A stretch of DNA of 64,000 bases, taken from the NCBI RefSeq assembly GCF_000972785.3, contig NZ_CP011253.3:1240001-1304000 (forward strand), in the 5' to 3' direction. Shown here piece after piece: positions 52,619 to 61,150 of this stretch (position 1 is the first letter of the stretch; every line of letters begins with the position of its first letter). Both the position numbers and the translations under genes were made by a program. The notes under the pieces were generated by a model. It saw only the letters and a program-made list of their open reading frames with translations, ran no database searches and had not been told where the DNA came from. The DNA comes from Pandoraea oxalativorans (lineage in GTDB: Bacteria > Pseudomonadota > Gammaproteobacteria > Burkholderiales > Burkholderiaceae).

Positions 52619-53791
52619 ATGGGAACGTGGCGTAGCGCGAGGCATTGGTGGGTCGTGGCAGGCGCGTTCGCTTGCCTTGTCGGCGTGACGCGCGATGCCG
52701 CCGCCTGGGGTGCAGGGGCCACGGGGGCGACGATGGTTGCGCCAACGTACGACGCCGGTGGCGACGTGACGGCGCGGCGCGGATGGTATCGCGGCGTGAT
52801 CGGGCCGACGGCCACGCCCTCGGGCGAGGGTACATCGCCATCGTCGGGTGTCGCAGGCACGCCCGAGGACAGGGCGGCCACAAACGCCTCGGCATCGTCG
52901 AGTGGCGCCGCCTCGCCGGACGCCACGCCGTCGTCAGCGACCGCACCGAAACATTGGGACCGTGCGCTGCCGTTTTTTGCGCAGCGCGTCGTCGATCGGG
53001 GATACGACCTGCCGAATCCGTACGACGTCGGTTACTCGTATTTCAACGGCGCGCAGCGGTATCAGCTCAGCAACCTGATGGTCGGCGCGAATGGCAACGG
53101 CCTGCGCTCGGCCGACTTCGTGCAGTTCGATCAATCGCGCATTCGCAGCGAGTCGAATCAGTTTCAACTCGGCGCGTGGTTGTTCCCGTTCATGAACGTG
53201 TACGGCATCGTCGGCAATGTGCGTGGCGGTGGCGACATCAATATCGGCTTCTCGTCGCTTACCGCGCTTGAACAGTTTTTCGGACTGAACATCGGATGTG
53301 CGGGACGGCGTCCGCCACCGAACTGCGCGAACCCGATCAAGCTGCCGACGGCGCACGCCGACTACAGCGGCCACACGTACGGCGGCGGATTCACGCTGGT
53401 CGGCACCTATGGCGATCTGTTTTTCTCGCTGCCAGTGACGTACACGGTCTCGGACATCTCCATGTCCGACTCGCTCATCCATTCATGGAATATCTCGCCG
53501 CGCATCGGCTGGAACCTCCATCTCGGATCGGCAGGCATTCTCACCCCCTACGTCGGCGCAACATGGTTTCGCACGCGCGCCGTGATCACCGGTCATTTCG
53601 ACGTGCCGATCGAAGCCGCCGGCGGTCAGACGCAGCGACTCGACTATCAGATCGATCAGTCGGTCACGGGCAGCTGGAGCGGGGTGGCAGGGCTGAGCTG
53701 GGCCGCGAGCAAGCGCTTCGGTCTGCTCGCGGAGTTCGGCTACGGCTACAACCGTAACGACGTCATCCTCACGGCCTTCCTGAGATTCTGA
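52619..53791 (+). CDS. Outer-membrane protein of unknown function
   Basis: 390 residues. Signal peptide (ending GVTRDAAA), a low-complexity Ser/Thr/Ala linker (about residues 60-110), then beta-strands (QLGAWLFPFMNVYGIVGNVRGG, SWNISPRIGWNLHLG, LTPYVGATWFRTRAVITG) and terminal LTAFLRF. The aromatic C-terminal residue fits BAM insertion. Two cysteines (CAGRRPPPNC) may form a loop disulfide. Its stop overlaps the next start (TGATG). Confidence 0.75.
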   Translation: MGTWRSARHWWVVAGAFACLVGVTRDAAAWGAGATGATMVAPTYDAGGDVTARRGWYRGVIGPTATPSGEGTSPSSGVAGTPEDRAATNASASSSGAASPDATPSSATAPKHWDRALPFFAQRVVDRGYDLPNPYDVGYSYFNGAQRYQLSNLMVGANGNGLRSADFVQFDQSRIRSESNQFQLGAWLFPFMNVYGIVGNVRGGGDINIGFSSLTALEQFFGLNIGCAGRRPPPNCANPIKLPTAHADYSGHTYGGGFTLVGTYGDLFFSLPVTYTVSDISMSDSLIHSWNISPRIGWNLHLGSAGILTPYVGATWFRTRAVITGHFDVPIEAAGGQTQRLDYQIDQSVTGSWSGVAGLSWAASKRFGLLAEFGYGYNRNDVILTAFLRF

Positions 53792-55020
53792 TGCGCGCCC
53801 CGACAGTGAGCGTGAGACGACGACCGGCGCTGAGCGCCGTCCTGATAGGGTGTGTGCTGGTCACGGCCGCGCACAGTAGCATCGCGTTCGCCCAGACGCC
53901 GCCGACGACGACGCCGACGACGACGACGCCGACGACCGCAGAAACGTCGCCTGCCGAACAAGGCTGGCTAGATCGCCTGCTCGCGAAGCTCGGGGCGGCA
54001 GATAAGGTGGATGTCAGTCACGGGATGGACTGGGGTGTCATGCCGGGGCCGTTCTACAACCCGGAGATGGGTTTCGGCATCGGCGCAGCGGCGGTCGGTC
54101 TATATAAGACGCGCGACGCGTTGCCGACCACTCAACTCTCCACGCTGACACTCCACGGCTTCGGCACCACGACCGGTGCGTTCGGCATCGGCGTCGACAA
54201 CACGACGTTCTTCACCGACGACAGCTTTCGCTTCGTCATCACGGGCGCGGTGGTGAACATGCCCACGCAGTATTGGGGCATCGGCTACGACCGCGCGAGT
54301 AACGACGACAACCGCGAGAAGTACACGAAACGCAGCGCCTTCGTGCGTCCGACATTTCTGTGGCGGCTGTGGCCGAGTGCCTACGGCGGTTTCGGTGTCG
54401 ATGCCCACTTCGATTCCGCTGTGAATCGCGACAAGGGCGACGCGAGTGCTTTCGTCACGGACCCCGTCGGGCCGTACGTGCGCAGCATCGGTCTGAGCGC
54501 CAACTTTTCCTACGACACGCGCGACTTCATCCCCAACCCTTACAAGGGGCAGGCGCTATCGCTCACGACCACAGTCTACCGGCGCGCCTTCGGGAGCAGC
54601 ACATCGTTCGAATCGCTCGAATGGGCCTATGACCACTACACGAAGTTTCGCCAGCGCGATGTGCTGGCGTTCGATGTCTATGGGAAGTTCAGTTGGGGCG
54701 ATGTGCCGTGGAGCATGATGCCGACGTTTGGCGACGGCAAGCACATGCGCGGCTACTTTCTGGGGCAGTACCGCGACAGGAACATGCTCACGGCACAGGT
54801 CGAGTACCGGATGCATCTTGTCGGGCGGCACGGCGTGGTCGCGTGGGTCGGGGCGGGGGCGATTGCCGAGCGGCCGGGCGATCTGGCCTCGGCGCACTGG
54901 CTGCCCAATGGCGGGGTCGGCTATCGCTTCGAATTCAAGCCGCGCGTGAACGTGCGCTTCGACGTGGGCTTCGGCCGCCAGACGCGCGGCGTCTACTTTC
55001 AGATCAACGAAGCCTTCTGA
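53791..55020 (+). CDS. BamA/TamA-like outer-membrane barrel protein
   Basis: 409 residues. Signal peptide ending SIAFAQ, then a Thr/Pro-rich linker encoded by a triplet repeat. Omp85-like strands include LSANFSYDTRDFIPNPYKGQ, VLAFDVYGKFSWGDVPW and MLTAQVEYRMHLVGRHGVVAWVGAG, ending GVYFQINEAF. It is related in type to the first gene of the operon but without a POTRA region. Translationally coupled to the middle gene. Confidence 0.8.
   Translation: MRAPTVSVRRRPALSAVLIGCVLVTAAHSSIAFAQTPPTTTPTTTTPTTAETSPAEQGWLDRLLAKLGAADKVDVSHGMDWGVMPGPFYNPEMGFGIGAAAVGLYKTRDALPTTQLSTLTLHGFGTTTGAFGIGVDNTTFFTDDSFRFVITGAVVNMPTQYWGIGYDRASNDDNREKYTKRSAFVRPTFLWRLWPSAYGGFGVDAHFDSAVNRDKGDASAFVTDPVGPYVRSIGLSANFSYDTRDFIPNPYKGQALSLTTTVYRRAFGSSTSFESLEWAYDHYTKFRQRDVLAFDVYGKFSWGDVPWSMMPTFGDGKHMRGYFLGQYRDRNMLTAQVEYRMHLVGRHGVVAWVGAGAIAERPGDLASAHWLPNGGVGYRFEFKPRVNVRFDVGFGRQTRGVYFQINEAF
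53896..53937 (+). repeat. Imperfect CGA/CCGACG triplet repeat in the coding region
   Basis: Runs of GACGAC and GCCGAC triplets encode the Thr-Pro linker just after the signal peptide. In-frame length changes by slippage would alter the linker without breaking the frame. Confidence 0.65.
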
Positions 55021-55024
55021 TCCC

Positions 55025-55966
55025 TCAAAGCTCGTAGCTTTCGTGCTCGCCGCGCAGGGCTTGCTCGACCAGCTTGCGGGTCAGGATCGGTGAAAGTAGC
55101 TCAACCATCGTGAAAACATATCCGCGCAGATAAGCGCCTTGCTTGAGGGCGACGCGCGTCACGTTCGTCCCGAACAGGTGCCCCACCTGAATCGCCCGGA
55201 GATTGCGGTCGCGCTCCGGGTCGAACGCCACACCCGCCAGAATCCCCACGCCGAGTCCCAGTTCGACGTACGTCTTGATGACGTCGGCGTCGATGGCTTC
55301 GAGCACGATGTCGGGCTGCATGTGCCGCAGCGCAAACGCCTGGTCGATCTTGGCGCGTCCGGCAAATTGGGGGTCATAAGTAATCAGCGAGTACTTCGCC
55401 AGATCCTCGATGCCCACCGACGGCAGTTGCAACAGCGGGTGATCGGGCGGCACGACGGCCACGTGCTGCCATTGATAGCACGGCAGCGACACCAGATCCT
55501 TATAGCCTGCGATGGCTTCCGTCGCGATCGCCAGATCGGCCTGATCGTGCAGCACCATCTCGGCGATCTGCGTCGGGCTGCCTTGCAGAATCGACAGACG
55601 CACCTTCGGATAGCGCTTCTTGAACTCGGCCACGGCGTGGGGCAGCGAGTAGCGCGCCTGCGTGTGGGTGGTGGCAATGGTCAGGCTGCCCTGATCCTGG
55701 GCGGCGTAGTCCTTGCCGATCCGCTTGAGGCTTTCCACCTCCATCAGGATCCGTTCGACGGACTCGAAGATGATCCGACCGGGCTCGCTCAGGTTGCGGA
55801 TACGCTTCCCATGACGGGCAAAGATGTCCACGCCAAGCTCTTCTTCAAGCTCGATGATGGCTTTGGAGACGCCCGGCTGGGAGGTAAATAGCGCTTTGGC
55901 GGCTTCCGTCAGGTTGAAATTCTGGCGGACGGCTTCGCGCACGAAACGGAACTGGTGCAGGTTCAT
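55025..55966 (-). CDS. cysB: CysB-type LysR transcriptional regulator
   Basis: 313 residues. HTH MNLHQFRFVREAVRQNFNLTEAAKALFTSQPGVSKAIIELEEELGV, then the effector domain with TIATTHTQARYSLPHAV and GSPTQIAEMVLHDQADLAIATEA, where CysB binds N-acetylserine or sulfate. It is divergent from the sulfate assimilation genes and ends only 5 bp from the preceding convergent gene. ATG at 55966 is the family start. It activates cys genes during sulfur limitation. Confidence 0.9.
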   Translation of the reverse strand: MNLHQFRFVREAVRQNFNLTEAAKALFTSQPGVSKAIIELEEELGVDIFARHGKRIRNLSEPGRIIFESVERILMEVESLKRIGKDYAAQDQGSLTIATTHTQARYSLPHAVAEFKKRYPKVRLSILQGSPTQIAEMVLHDQADLAIATEAIAGYKDLVSLPCYQWQHVAVVPPDHPLLQLPSVGIEDLAKYSLITYDPQFAGRAKIDQAFALRHMQPDIVLEAIDADVIKTYVELGLGVGILAGVAFDPERDRNLRAIQVGHLFGTNVTRVALKQGAYLRGYVFTMVELLSPILTRKLVEQALRGEHESYEL

Positions 55967-56099
55967 TTGTATAACTTTAGAAAATATACAAACAATTTTT
56001 AATTCGTTTGAAGTATATAGCCTTTTCATTACAGTGGGTGCCACTGTTTCGATAACGTTATTCCTTACAGGCATTTAGGACCCACCAGGAACGTCATTC
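55967..56099. promoter_or_regulatory. cysB / TauE divergent control region
   Basis: AT-rich 133 bp with ATATACAAAC, TTCGTTTGAAGTATATA and TTATTCCTTACAGG segments. This is the expected site of CysB binding and of both promoters; individual sites are not resolved. Confidence 0.55.
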
Positions 56100-56876
56100 A
56101 TGTCGCTGTGGCTCGAACCCCTTTCCGGATTTGGCGTCGGCCTGCTGGTCGGCCTGACCGGTGTAGGCGGCGGTTCGCTGATGACGCCGTTGCTGACGTT
56201 GCTCCTGGGTTACGCGGCCCCCGTCGCCGTGGGCACGGACCTCGCGTTTGCCGCCATCACCAAGAGTTTCGGGACGGTGGCGCATCGGTCGCACGGGCAT
56301 GTGCAGTGGCACATCGTGCGCAGGCTCACGCTGGGCGCGCTACCGGCGGCGCTGGTCACCATCCTGTTCCTCAAGCGCCTTGGCGGTATCGATGAGTCGA
56401 CGCTGCACGTCATCAAACTGACGATTGCTGCCTCCGTACTGCTGACGGTGCTCTCGCTGCTGTTCCGCGCCAGATTGCTGGCCGCGTTGCGCGCGCATCC
56501 CAATTGGCAACTGACGGGCCGTGCGCAAGCGATTGCCACTGTCGTGGTGGGCGCGCTCATCGGCGCGCTCGTGACGATTTCCTCGATTGGCGCCGGCGCG
56601 GTGGGCGCGACGCTGATCCTGATGCTGTACCCGCAGTTGAAACCGGCCGAAGTCGCCGGCACGGATATCGCCTACGCGGTGCCGCTCACGGCCATCGCGG
56701 CGCTGGGCCATATCTGGCTCGAGACGGTGCACTGGGCACTGCTCGGCAGTCTGTTGATCGGCTCCCTGCCCGGGATCTGGCTCGGCGCGAAGCTGACCCG
56801 TCATCTGCCCGAGCGCATCGTGCGCGGGGCGCTGGCGGCGACGCTCACGCTCGCGGCAGTGAAGCTGGTCGGCTGA
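56100..56876 (+). CDS. TauE/SafE-family membrane protein (putative sulfite exporter)
   Basis: 258 residues with about seven to eight membrane helices. Family repeats are GLTGVGGGSLMTPLLTLLLG near the N-terminus and ISSIGAGAVGATLILMLYP in the second half. First gene of the sulfur cluster, with AGGAA before ATG. It may export surplus sulfite or transport sulfate or another sulfur compound. Confidence 0.9.
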   Translation: MSLWLEPLSGFGVGLLVGLTGVGGGSLMTPLLTLLLGYAAPVAVGTDLAFAAITKSFGTVAHRSHGHVQWHIVRRLTLGALPAALVTILFLKRLGGIDESTLHVIKLTIAASVLLTVLSLLFRARLLAALRAHPNWQLTGRAQAIATVVVGALIGALVTISSIGAGAVGATLILMLYPQLKPAEVAGTDIAYAVPLTAIAALGHIWLETVHWALLGSLLIGSLPGIWLGAKLTRHLPERIVRGALAATLTLAAVKLVG

Positions 56877-56905
56877 CACCCCACACAAAACAAGGAGTTC
56901 GCGAT

Positions 56906-57709
56906 ATGCGAAACGAATCCCGCTGGGAACCCGCCCCGGCTGCAGCATCGTCGAGCACGGCGTCGACCGTGGCCGATGCCGGGTATCAGGACACGGCGCT
57001 GCTCGACGAAATGGAAGCCGTGCTGGCCGAGCGCCTCGCCCGCATCGCAAGCGCGCATCGCAACGTGAAATTCGCGAGCAGCCTTGCGGCCGAAGACATG
57101 CTCATCACGCACGTGATTCTGCGCCAGCAACTGCCGATCACCGTTTTCACGCTCAATACCGGACGTCTGCACGACGAGACCGTCGGCATGCTCGACAAGA
57201 TCAAGGCGCGTTACGGCTATGACGTTGCGCAGTACGCGCCGCAAGCCGACGCGGTCGAAAAGTACGTCGCCGATCACGGTGCGAACGCCTTCTACGAAAG
57301 CGTGGACCTGCGCAAAGCCTGCTGCCAGATCCGCAAGGTCGAACCGCTGGGCCGTGCGCTCGCCGACGCCGACGCATGGCTCACCGGTCAGCGTCGCGAG
57401 CAGTCGGTGACGCGTGGCGAACTGGCTTTCGCTGAACAGGACGACGCGCGCGGCATCGCCAAGTACAACCCGCTGTTCGACTGGACGGAAGCGCAGGTGT
57501 GGGCCTACCTCACCGCGCGCGACGTGCCGGTCAACCCGCTGCACGCACGCGGCTACCCGAGCATCGGTTGCGAGCCGTGTACGCGCGCCATCCGCCCGGG
57601 TGAAGACAGCCGGGCAGGGCGCTGGTGGTGGGAGTCGCGCGACAGCAAGGAATGCGGGCTGCACGCGGGCAACCTGAGCAAGATCCCGGTGTCGGTGCAG
57701 TCGAACTGA
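56906..57709 (+). CDS. cysH: Phosphoadenylyl/adenylyl-sulfate reductase
   Basis: 267 residues. PAPS/APS-reductase fold with SSLAAEDMLITHVI and TLNTGRLHDETVGM. The iron-sulfur cysteine pairs are KACCQIRK (about 138) and GCEPCTRA (about 222), and the catalytic Cys is in ECGLH. The presence of the 4Fe-4S pairs indicates use of adenylyl sulfate (APS). AAGGAG before ATG. It produces sulfite in cytoplasmic assimilation. Confidence 0.93.
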   Translation: MRNESRWEPAPAAASSSTASTVADAGYQDTALLDEMEAVLAERLARIASAHRNVKFASSLAAEDMLITHVILRQQLPITVFTLNTGRLHDETVGMLDKIKARYGYDVAQYAPQADAVEKYVADHGANAFYESVDLRKACCQIRKVEPLGRALADADAWLTGQRREQSVTRGELAFAEQDDARGIAKYNPLFDWTEAQVWAYLTARDVPVNPLHARGYPSIGCEPCTRAIRPGEDSRAGRWWWESRDSKECGLHAGNLSKIPVSVQSN

Positions 57710-57839
57710 TCGACAGGGCCATCGGGCAACAAGATTTAAGACGGTGTGACGCGCTCAGGTCAAAACGCCTACGGGCGCCGCGGCACACCGGAACAGACCG
57801 AATCTCGGAAAACTCGGAATCGTCAAGGAAGGGAACACT

Positions 57840-58787
57840 ATGGGTGCGATGCACGAAGTCGCGCAGGCCAATGGCTCGCGAATGGATCATCTGGACTGGC
57901 TCGAAGCCGAATCGATGTACATCCTGCGTGAGGTCGTGGCGGAGTGCCGCAAGCCCGCGCTGCTGTTCTCGGGCGGCAAGGATTCGGTCGTGGTGCTGCA
58001 CCTCGCTCTCAAGGCCTTCGGCCTCGGCCCGGGGCGCAAGACGCAACTGCCGTTCCCGCTCGTGCACATCGATACCGGTCATAACTATCCGGAAGTGATC
58101 GAATTCCGTGATCGCCACGCCAAGGCGCTCGGCGCTGAGCTGGTCGTCGGGCATGTGGAAGATTCGATTGCGCGTGGCACGGTGCGTCTGCGTCGCGAAA
58201 CGGATTCGCGCAACGCCGCACAGGCGGTCACGCTGCTCGAGACCATCGACGAGTACGGTTACGACGCCATGATCGGCGGCGCACGCCGCGACGAAGAGAA
58301 GGCCCGTGCGAAGGAGCGCATCTTCTCGTTCCGCGACGAGTTCGGTCAGTGGGACCCGAAGGCCCAGCGCCCGGAACTGTGGCATCTGTTCAATGCCCGT
58401 CTGCACAAGGGCGAGCATCTGCGCGTGTTCCCGATCTCGAACTGGACGGAACTGGACGTGTGGCAATACATCGCCCGCGAAAACCTCGATCTGCCGTCGA
58501 TCTACTACGCGCACGAGCGCGAGATCGTGCGCCGCAACGGCCTGCTCGTCCCGGTCACGCCGCTCACGCCGAAGCAGGATGGCGAGTCGAGCGAACTGGC
58601 GTCGGTGCGTTTCCGTACGGTTGGCGACATCAGCTGCACGTGCCCGGTGGCGAGCGTCGCGTCGAGCCCGGTGGAGATCATCGCCGAGACGGCCGTGACC
58701 GACATTACCGAGCGTGGCGCCACGCGCATGGACGATCAGGCGTCGGAAGCGGCCATGGAGCAGCGCAAGAAGCAGGGTTATTTCTAA
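57840..58787 (+). CDS. cysD: Sulfate adenylyltransferase subunit 2
   Basis: 315 residues. ATP-PPase motif LLFSGGKDSVVVLHLALKAF (about residue 41), then HIDTGHNYPEVIEFRD and IGGARRDEEKARAKERIFSFRD, ending AAMEQRKKQGYF. With CysN it activates sulfate to APS. Preceded by AAGGAAGGG. Confidence 0.96.
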   Translation: MGAMHEVAQANGSRMDHLDWLEAESMYILREVVAECRKPALLFSGGKDSVVVLHLALKAFGLGPGRKTQLPFPLVHIDTGHNYPEVIEFRDRHAKALGAELVVGHVEDSIARGTVRLRRETDSRNAAQAVTLLETIDEYGYDAMIGGARRDEEKARAKERIFSFRDEFGQWDPKAQRPELWHLFNARLHKGEHLRVFPISNWTELDVWQYIARENLDLPSIYYAHEREIVRRNGLLVPVTPLTPKQDGESSELASVRFRTVGDISCTCPVASVASSPVEIIAETAVTDITERGATRMDDQASEAAMEQRKKQGYF

Positions 58788-58908
58788 GGCGCGCGCATTC
58801 GTTTTCGCGACAGACCTTATCAGACCTTATCGAAAGAACACCGGCCCGCCCGAGCGACCCACGACCTACGCTGTCGCTCAGGGGCCACGCAATCGAGTTG
58901 AAGAGATC

Positions 58909-60210
58909 ATGAGCCTCACCCCGCATCAGGAAGACCTCGGCGTGCTGCGTTTCATCACCGCTGGCAGCGTCGACGACGGCAAGAGCACGCTGATCGGCCG
59001 CCTGCTCTACGACAGCAAATCGGTGCTGACCGACCAGCTGTCCGCGCTCGCACGCGCCAAGCACAAGCGCACCGCCGGCGAAGACATCGATTTTTCGCTG
59101 CTGACCGACGGCCTCGAAGCCGAACGTGAGCAGGGCATCACCATCGATGTCGCCTATCGCTATTTCACGACCGCGCGCCGCAAGTTCATCATCGCCGACA
59201 CGCCGGGCCACGAGCAGTACACCCGCAATATGGTCACGGGTGCATCGACCGCGCACGCCGCCATCATTCTGGTCGACGCCACGCGTGTGAGCGAAGTCGA
59301 GGGCAAGACCGAATTGCTCGCGCAAACCAAGCGTCACAGCGCCATCGTGAAGCTGCTGGGCTTGCAGCACGTGATCGTCGCCATCAACAAGATGGACCTG
59401 ATCGACTACAGCGAGACGGCGTTCAACGCAATTCGTGCGGCTTATCTGGAACTCGCACAGCGTCTGGGATTGCAGGACGTACGCTTCGTGCCGGTCTCCG
59501 CGCTCAAGGGCGACAACATCGTCTACGCGAGCGATCGTATGCCGTGGTATCAGGACGAGCCGCTGCTCGACGTGCTCGAATCGCTGCCGGTCGCGCAAAC
59601 GGGGGGCGAACTGCGCTTCCCGGTGCAACTGGTAGCGCGTCAGGATGGTTCGCATGCGGACGACTTCCGTGGCTATATGGGCCGTGTGGAATCGGGCTCG
59701 GTGCGTCTGGGGCAGACGCTGCGCGTATTGCCCGCAGGCCGTAGCGCGACGGTCGCCGAGATCGTCGGCCCGCGCGGGCTGCTCGAAGAAGCGTTTGCCG
59801 GTCAGTGCGTCACCATTCGTCTGACGGAAGATGTGGACGTGTCGCGCGGCGATACCTTCGTGAGCGCCGATTCGGTGCTGGAACCGTCGCGCAAGCTGGC
59901 GGCCGACGTCTGCTGGTTCGACGAAGACGCACTCGCCCCGCAGCGCAAATATTTGCTCAAGCAGGCGACCAGCACGGTATATGTGAAGGTCGGCAGCGTG
60001 GACACGGTGCTCGACGTGAGTACGCTCTTGCACGGCACGGACAAGACGACGCTTGCCATGAACGACATCGGCCGCGTTCAACTCAGCTTGCAAAAGCCGG
60101 TCGCCGCCGACACGTACGACACCAACCCGGCCACGGGCGCGTTCGTGCTGATCGACGAAGCGACGCATCACACTGTGGCGGCAGGCATGATTCGCGCACT
60201 GGCGGCCTGA
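58909..60210 (+). CDS. cysN: Sulfate adenylyltransferase subunit 1 (GTPase)
   Basis: 433 residues. GTPase motifs: P-loop GSVDDGKST, DTPGHEQYTRNM and NKMDLIDY, followed by EF-Tu-like barrels. There is no CysC kinase extension, consistent with an APS-type pathway. ATG 58909 begins MSLTPHQEDLGVLRFITAG. GTP hydrolysis drives the CysD reaction. Confidence 0.95.
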   Translation: MSLTPHQEDLGVLRFITAGSVDDGKSTLIGRLLYDSKSVLTDQLSALARAKHKRTAGEDIDFSLLTDGLEAEREQGITIDVAYRYFTTARRKFIIADTPGHEQYTRNMVTGASTAHAAIILVDATRVSEVEGKTELLAQTKRHSAIVKLLGLQHVIVAINKMDLIDYSETAFNAIRAAYLELAQRLGLQDVRFVPVSALKGDNIVYASDRMPWYQDEPLLDVLESLPVAQTGGELRFPVQLVARQDGSHADDFRGYMGRVESGSVRLGQTLRVLPAGRSATVAEIVGPRGLLEEAFAGQCVTIRLTEDVDVSRGDTFVSADSVLEPSRKLAADVCWFDEDALAPQRKYLLKQATSTVYVKVGSVDTVLDVSTLLHGTDKTTLAMNDIGRVQLSLQKPVAADTYDTNPATGAFVLIDEATHHTVAAGMIRALAA

Positions 60211-60313
60211 CAGCCTGACGCGCAGCGCCTCGACGACACACTCTTTCTCGCATTGCAGGCACATGGCGCGCGCAGACCGCGCCGGTGCAGGCCCACTGAA
60301 CGACGGCAGCATC

Positions 60314-61120
60314 ATGACGACGACGCAATCCCAATCCGCCCCGCACCCAGGCAAGGTGTATCTGGTGGGTGCCGGTCCCGGCGCTGCGGACCTGATCACC
60401 GTGCGCGGCGCGCGTCTGCTGGCACAGGCCGACGTGGTACTTCACGACGCGCTGGTCGAGCCTGACATGCTCGCCCTGTGCCCGCAGGCGAAGCTTGTCG
60501 CGGTGGGCAAGCGCTGCGGCAAACTCTCCAGCGCCCAGCAATTCATCAACAAGCAGTTGATCGATCACGCACGTACGCATGGGGTGGTTGTTCGCCTGAA
60601 GGGCGGCGACCCGATGCTGTTCGGTCGCGCGGACGAAGAACTGCGCGCGCTCGAAGCGGCGGGTATCGAAGTGGAAGTGGTACCGGGTATCACGGCGGCG
60701 CTGGCGAGTGCCGCGACGCTCGGCCGCTCGCTCACGTTGCGCGGCGTCTCGCGCAGCGTAGCATTCGTCACGCAAAGCCGTGCGCCCGATTCGGCGGAGA
60801 TCGCGACACAGGCATCGGCCGATTCGCTCGTGTATTACATGGGCCGCGACGCCGCTCAACGCATTGCCGCAGAGCTGATCGCGGCAGGTAAAGCGGCCAC
60901 CACGCCGGTGGCCATCGTCGAAGCCGCAACCACGGTGCGCGAGCGCCGGGTGTTACTCCGTCTCGACGAATTGGCGCAGGGCCTCGCTGCGGCGTGGTTT
61001 GACGCTTCCCAACCTAGTGTGCTGCTCGTCGGCGAGGTGTTTGCCGACGCTAACGCAGAATCTCTCTACGAAGTGGTTCGTCGGTCACCGTCGGCGGCTG
61101 CTTCACGCGAAGCCGCCTGA
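60314..61120 (+). CDS. cobA: Uroporphyrinogen-III C-methyltransferase (siroheme/cobalamin)
   Basis: 268 residues. SAM-dependent methyltransferase with VYLVGAGPGAADLITVRG, VVRLKGGDPMLFGRADEE, VVPGITAALASAATLG and MGRDAAQRIAAELI. It makes precorrin-2, the siroheme precursor needed by sulfite reductase. Start at 60314 is nearest to the family N-terminus; ATG at 60263 adds 17 residues. It is a single-domain CobA, not the trifunctional CysG. Confidence 0.93.
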   Translation: MTTTQSQSAPHPGKVYLVGAGPGAADLITVRGARLLAQADVVLHDALVEPDMLALCPQAKLVAVGKRCGKLSSAQQFINKQLIDHARTHGVVVRLKGGDPMLFGRADEELRALEAAGIEVEVVPGITAALASAATLGRSLTLRGVSRSVAFVTQSRAPDSAEIATQASADSLVYYMGRDAAQRIAAELIAAGKAATTPVAIVEAATTVRERRVLLRLDELAQGLAAAWFDASQPSVLLVGEVFADANAESLYEVVRRSPSAAASREAA

Positions 61121-61150
61121 GTCCGCGCGAGCACCGACCGGCTGTTGTCG

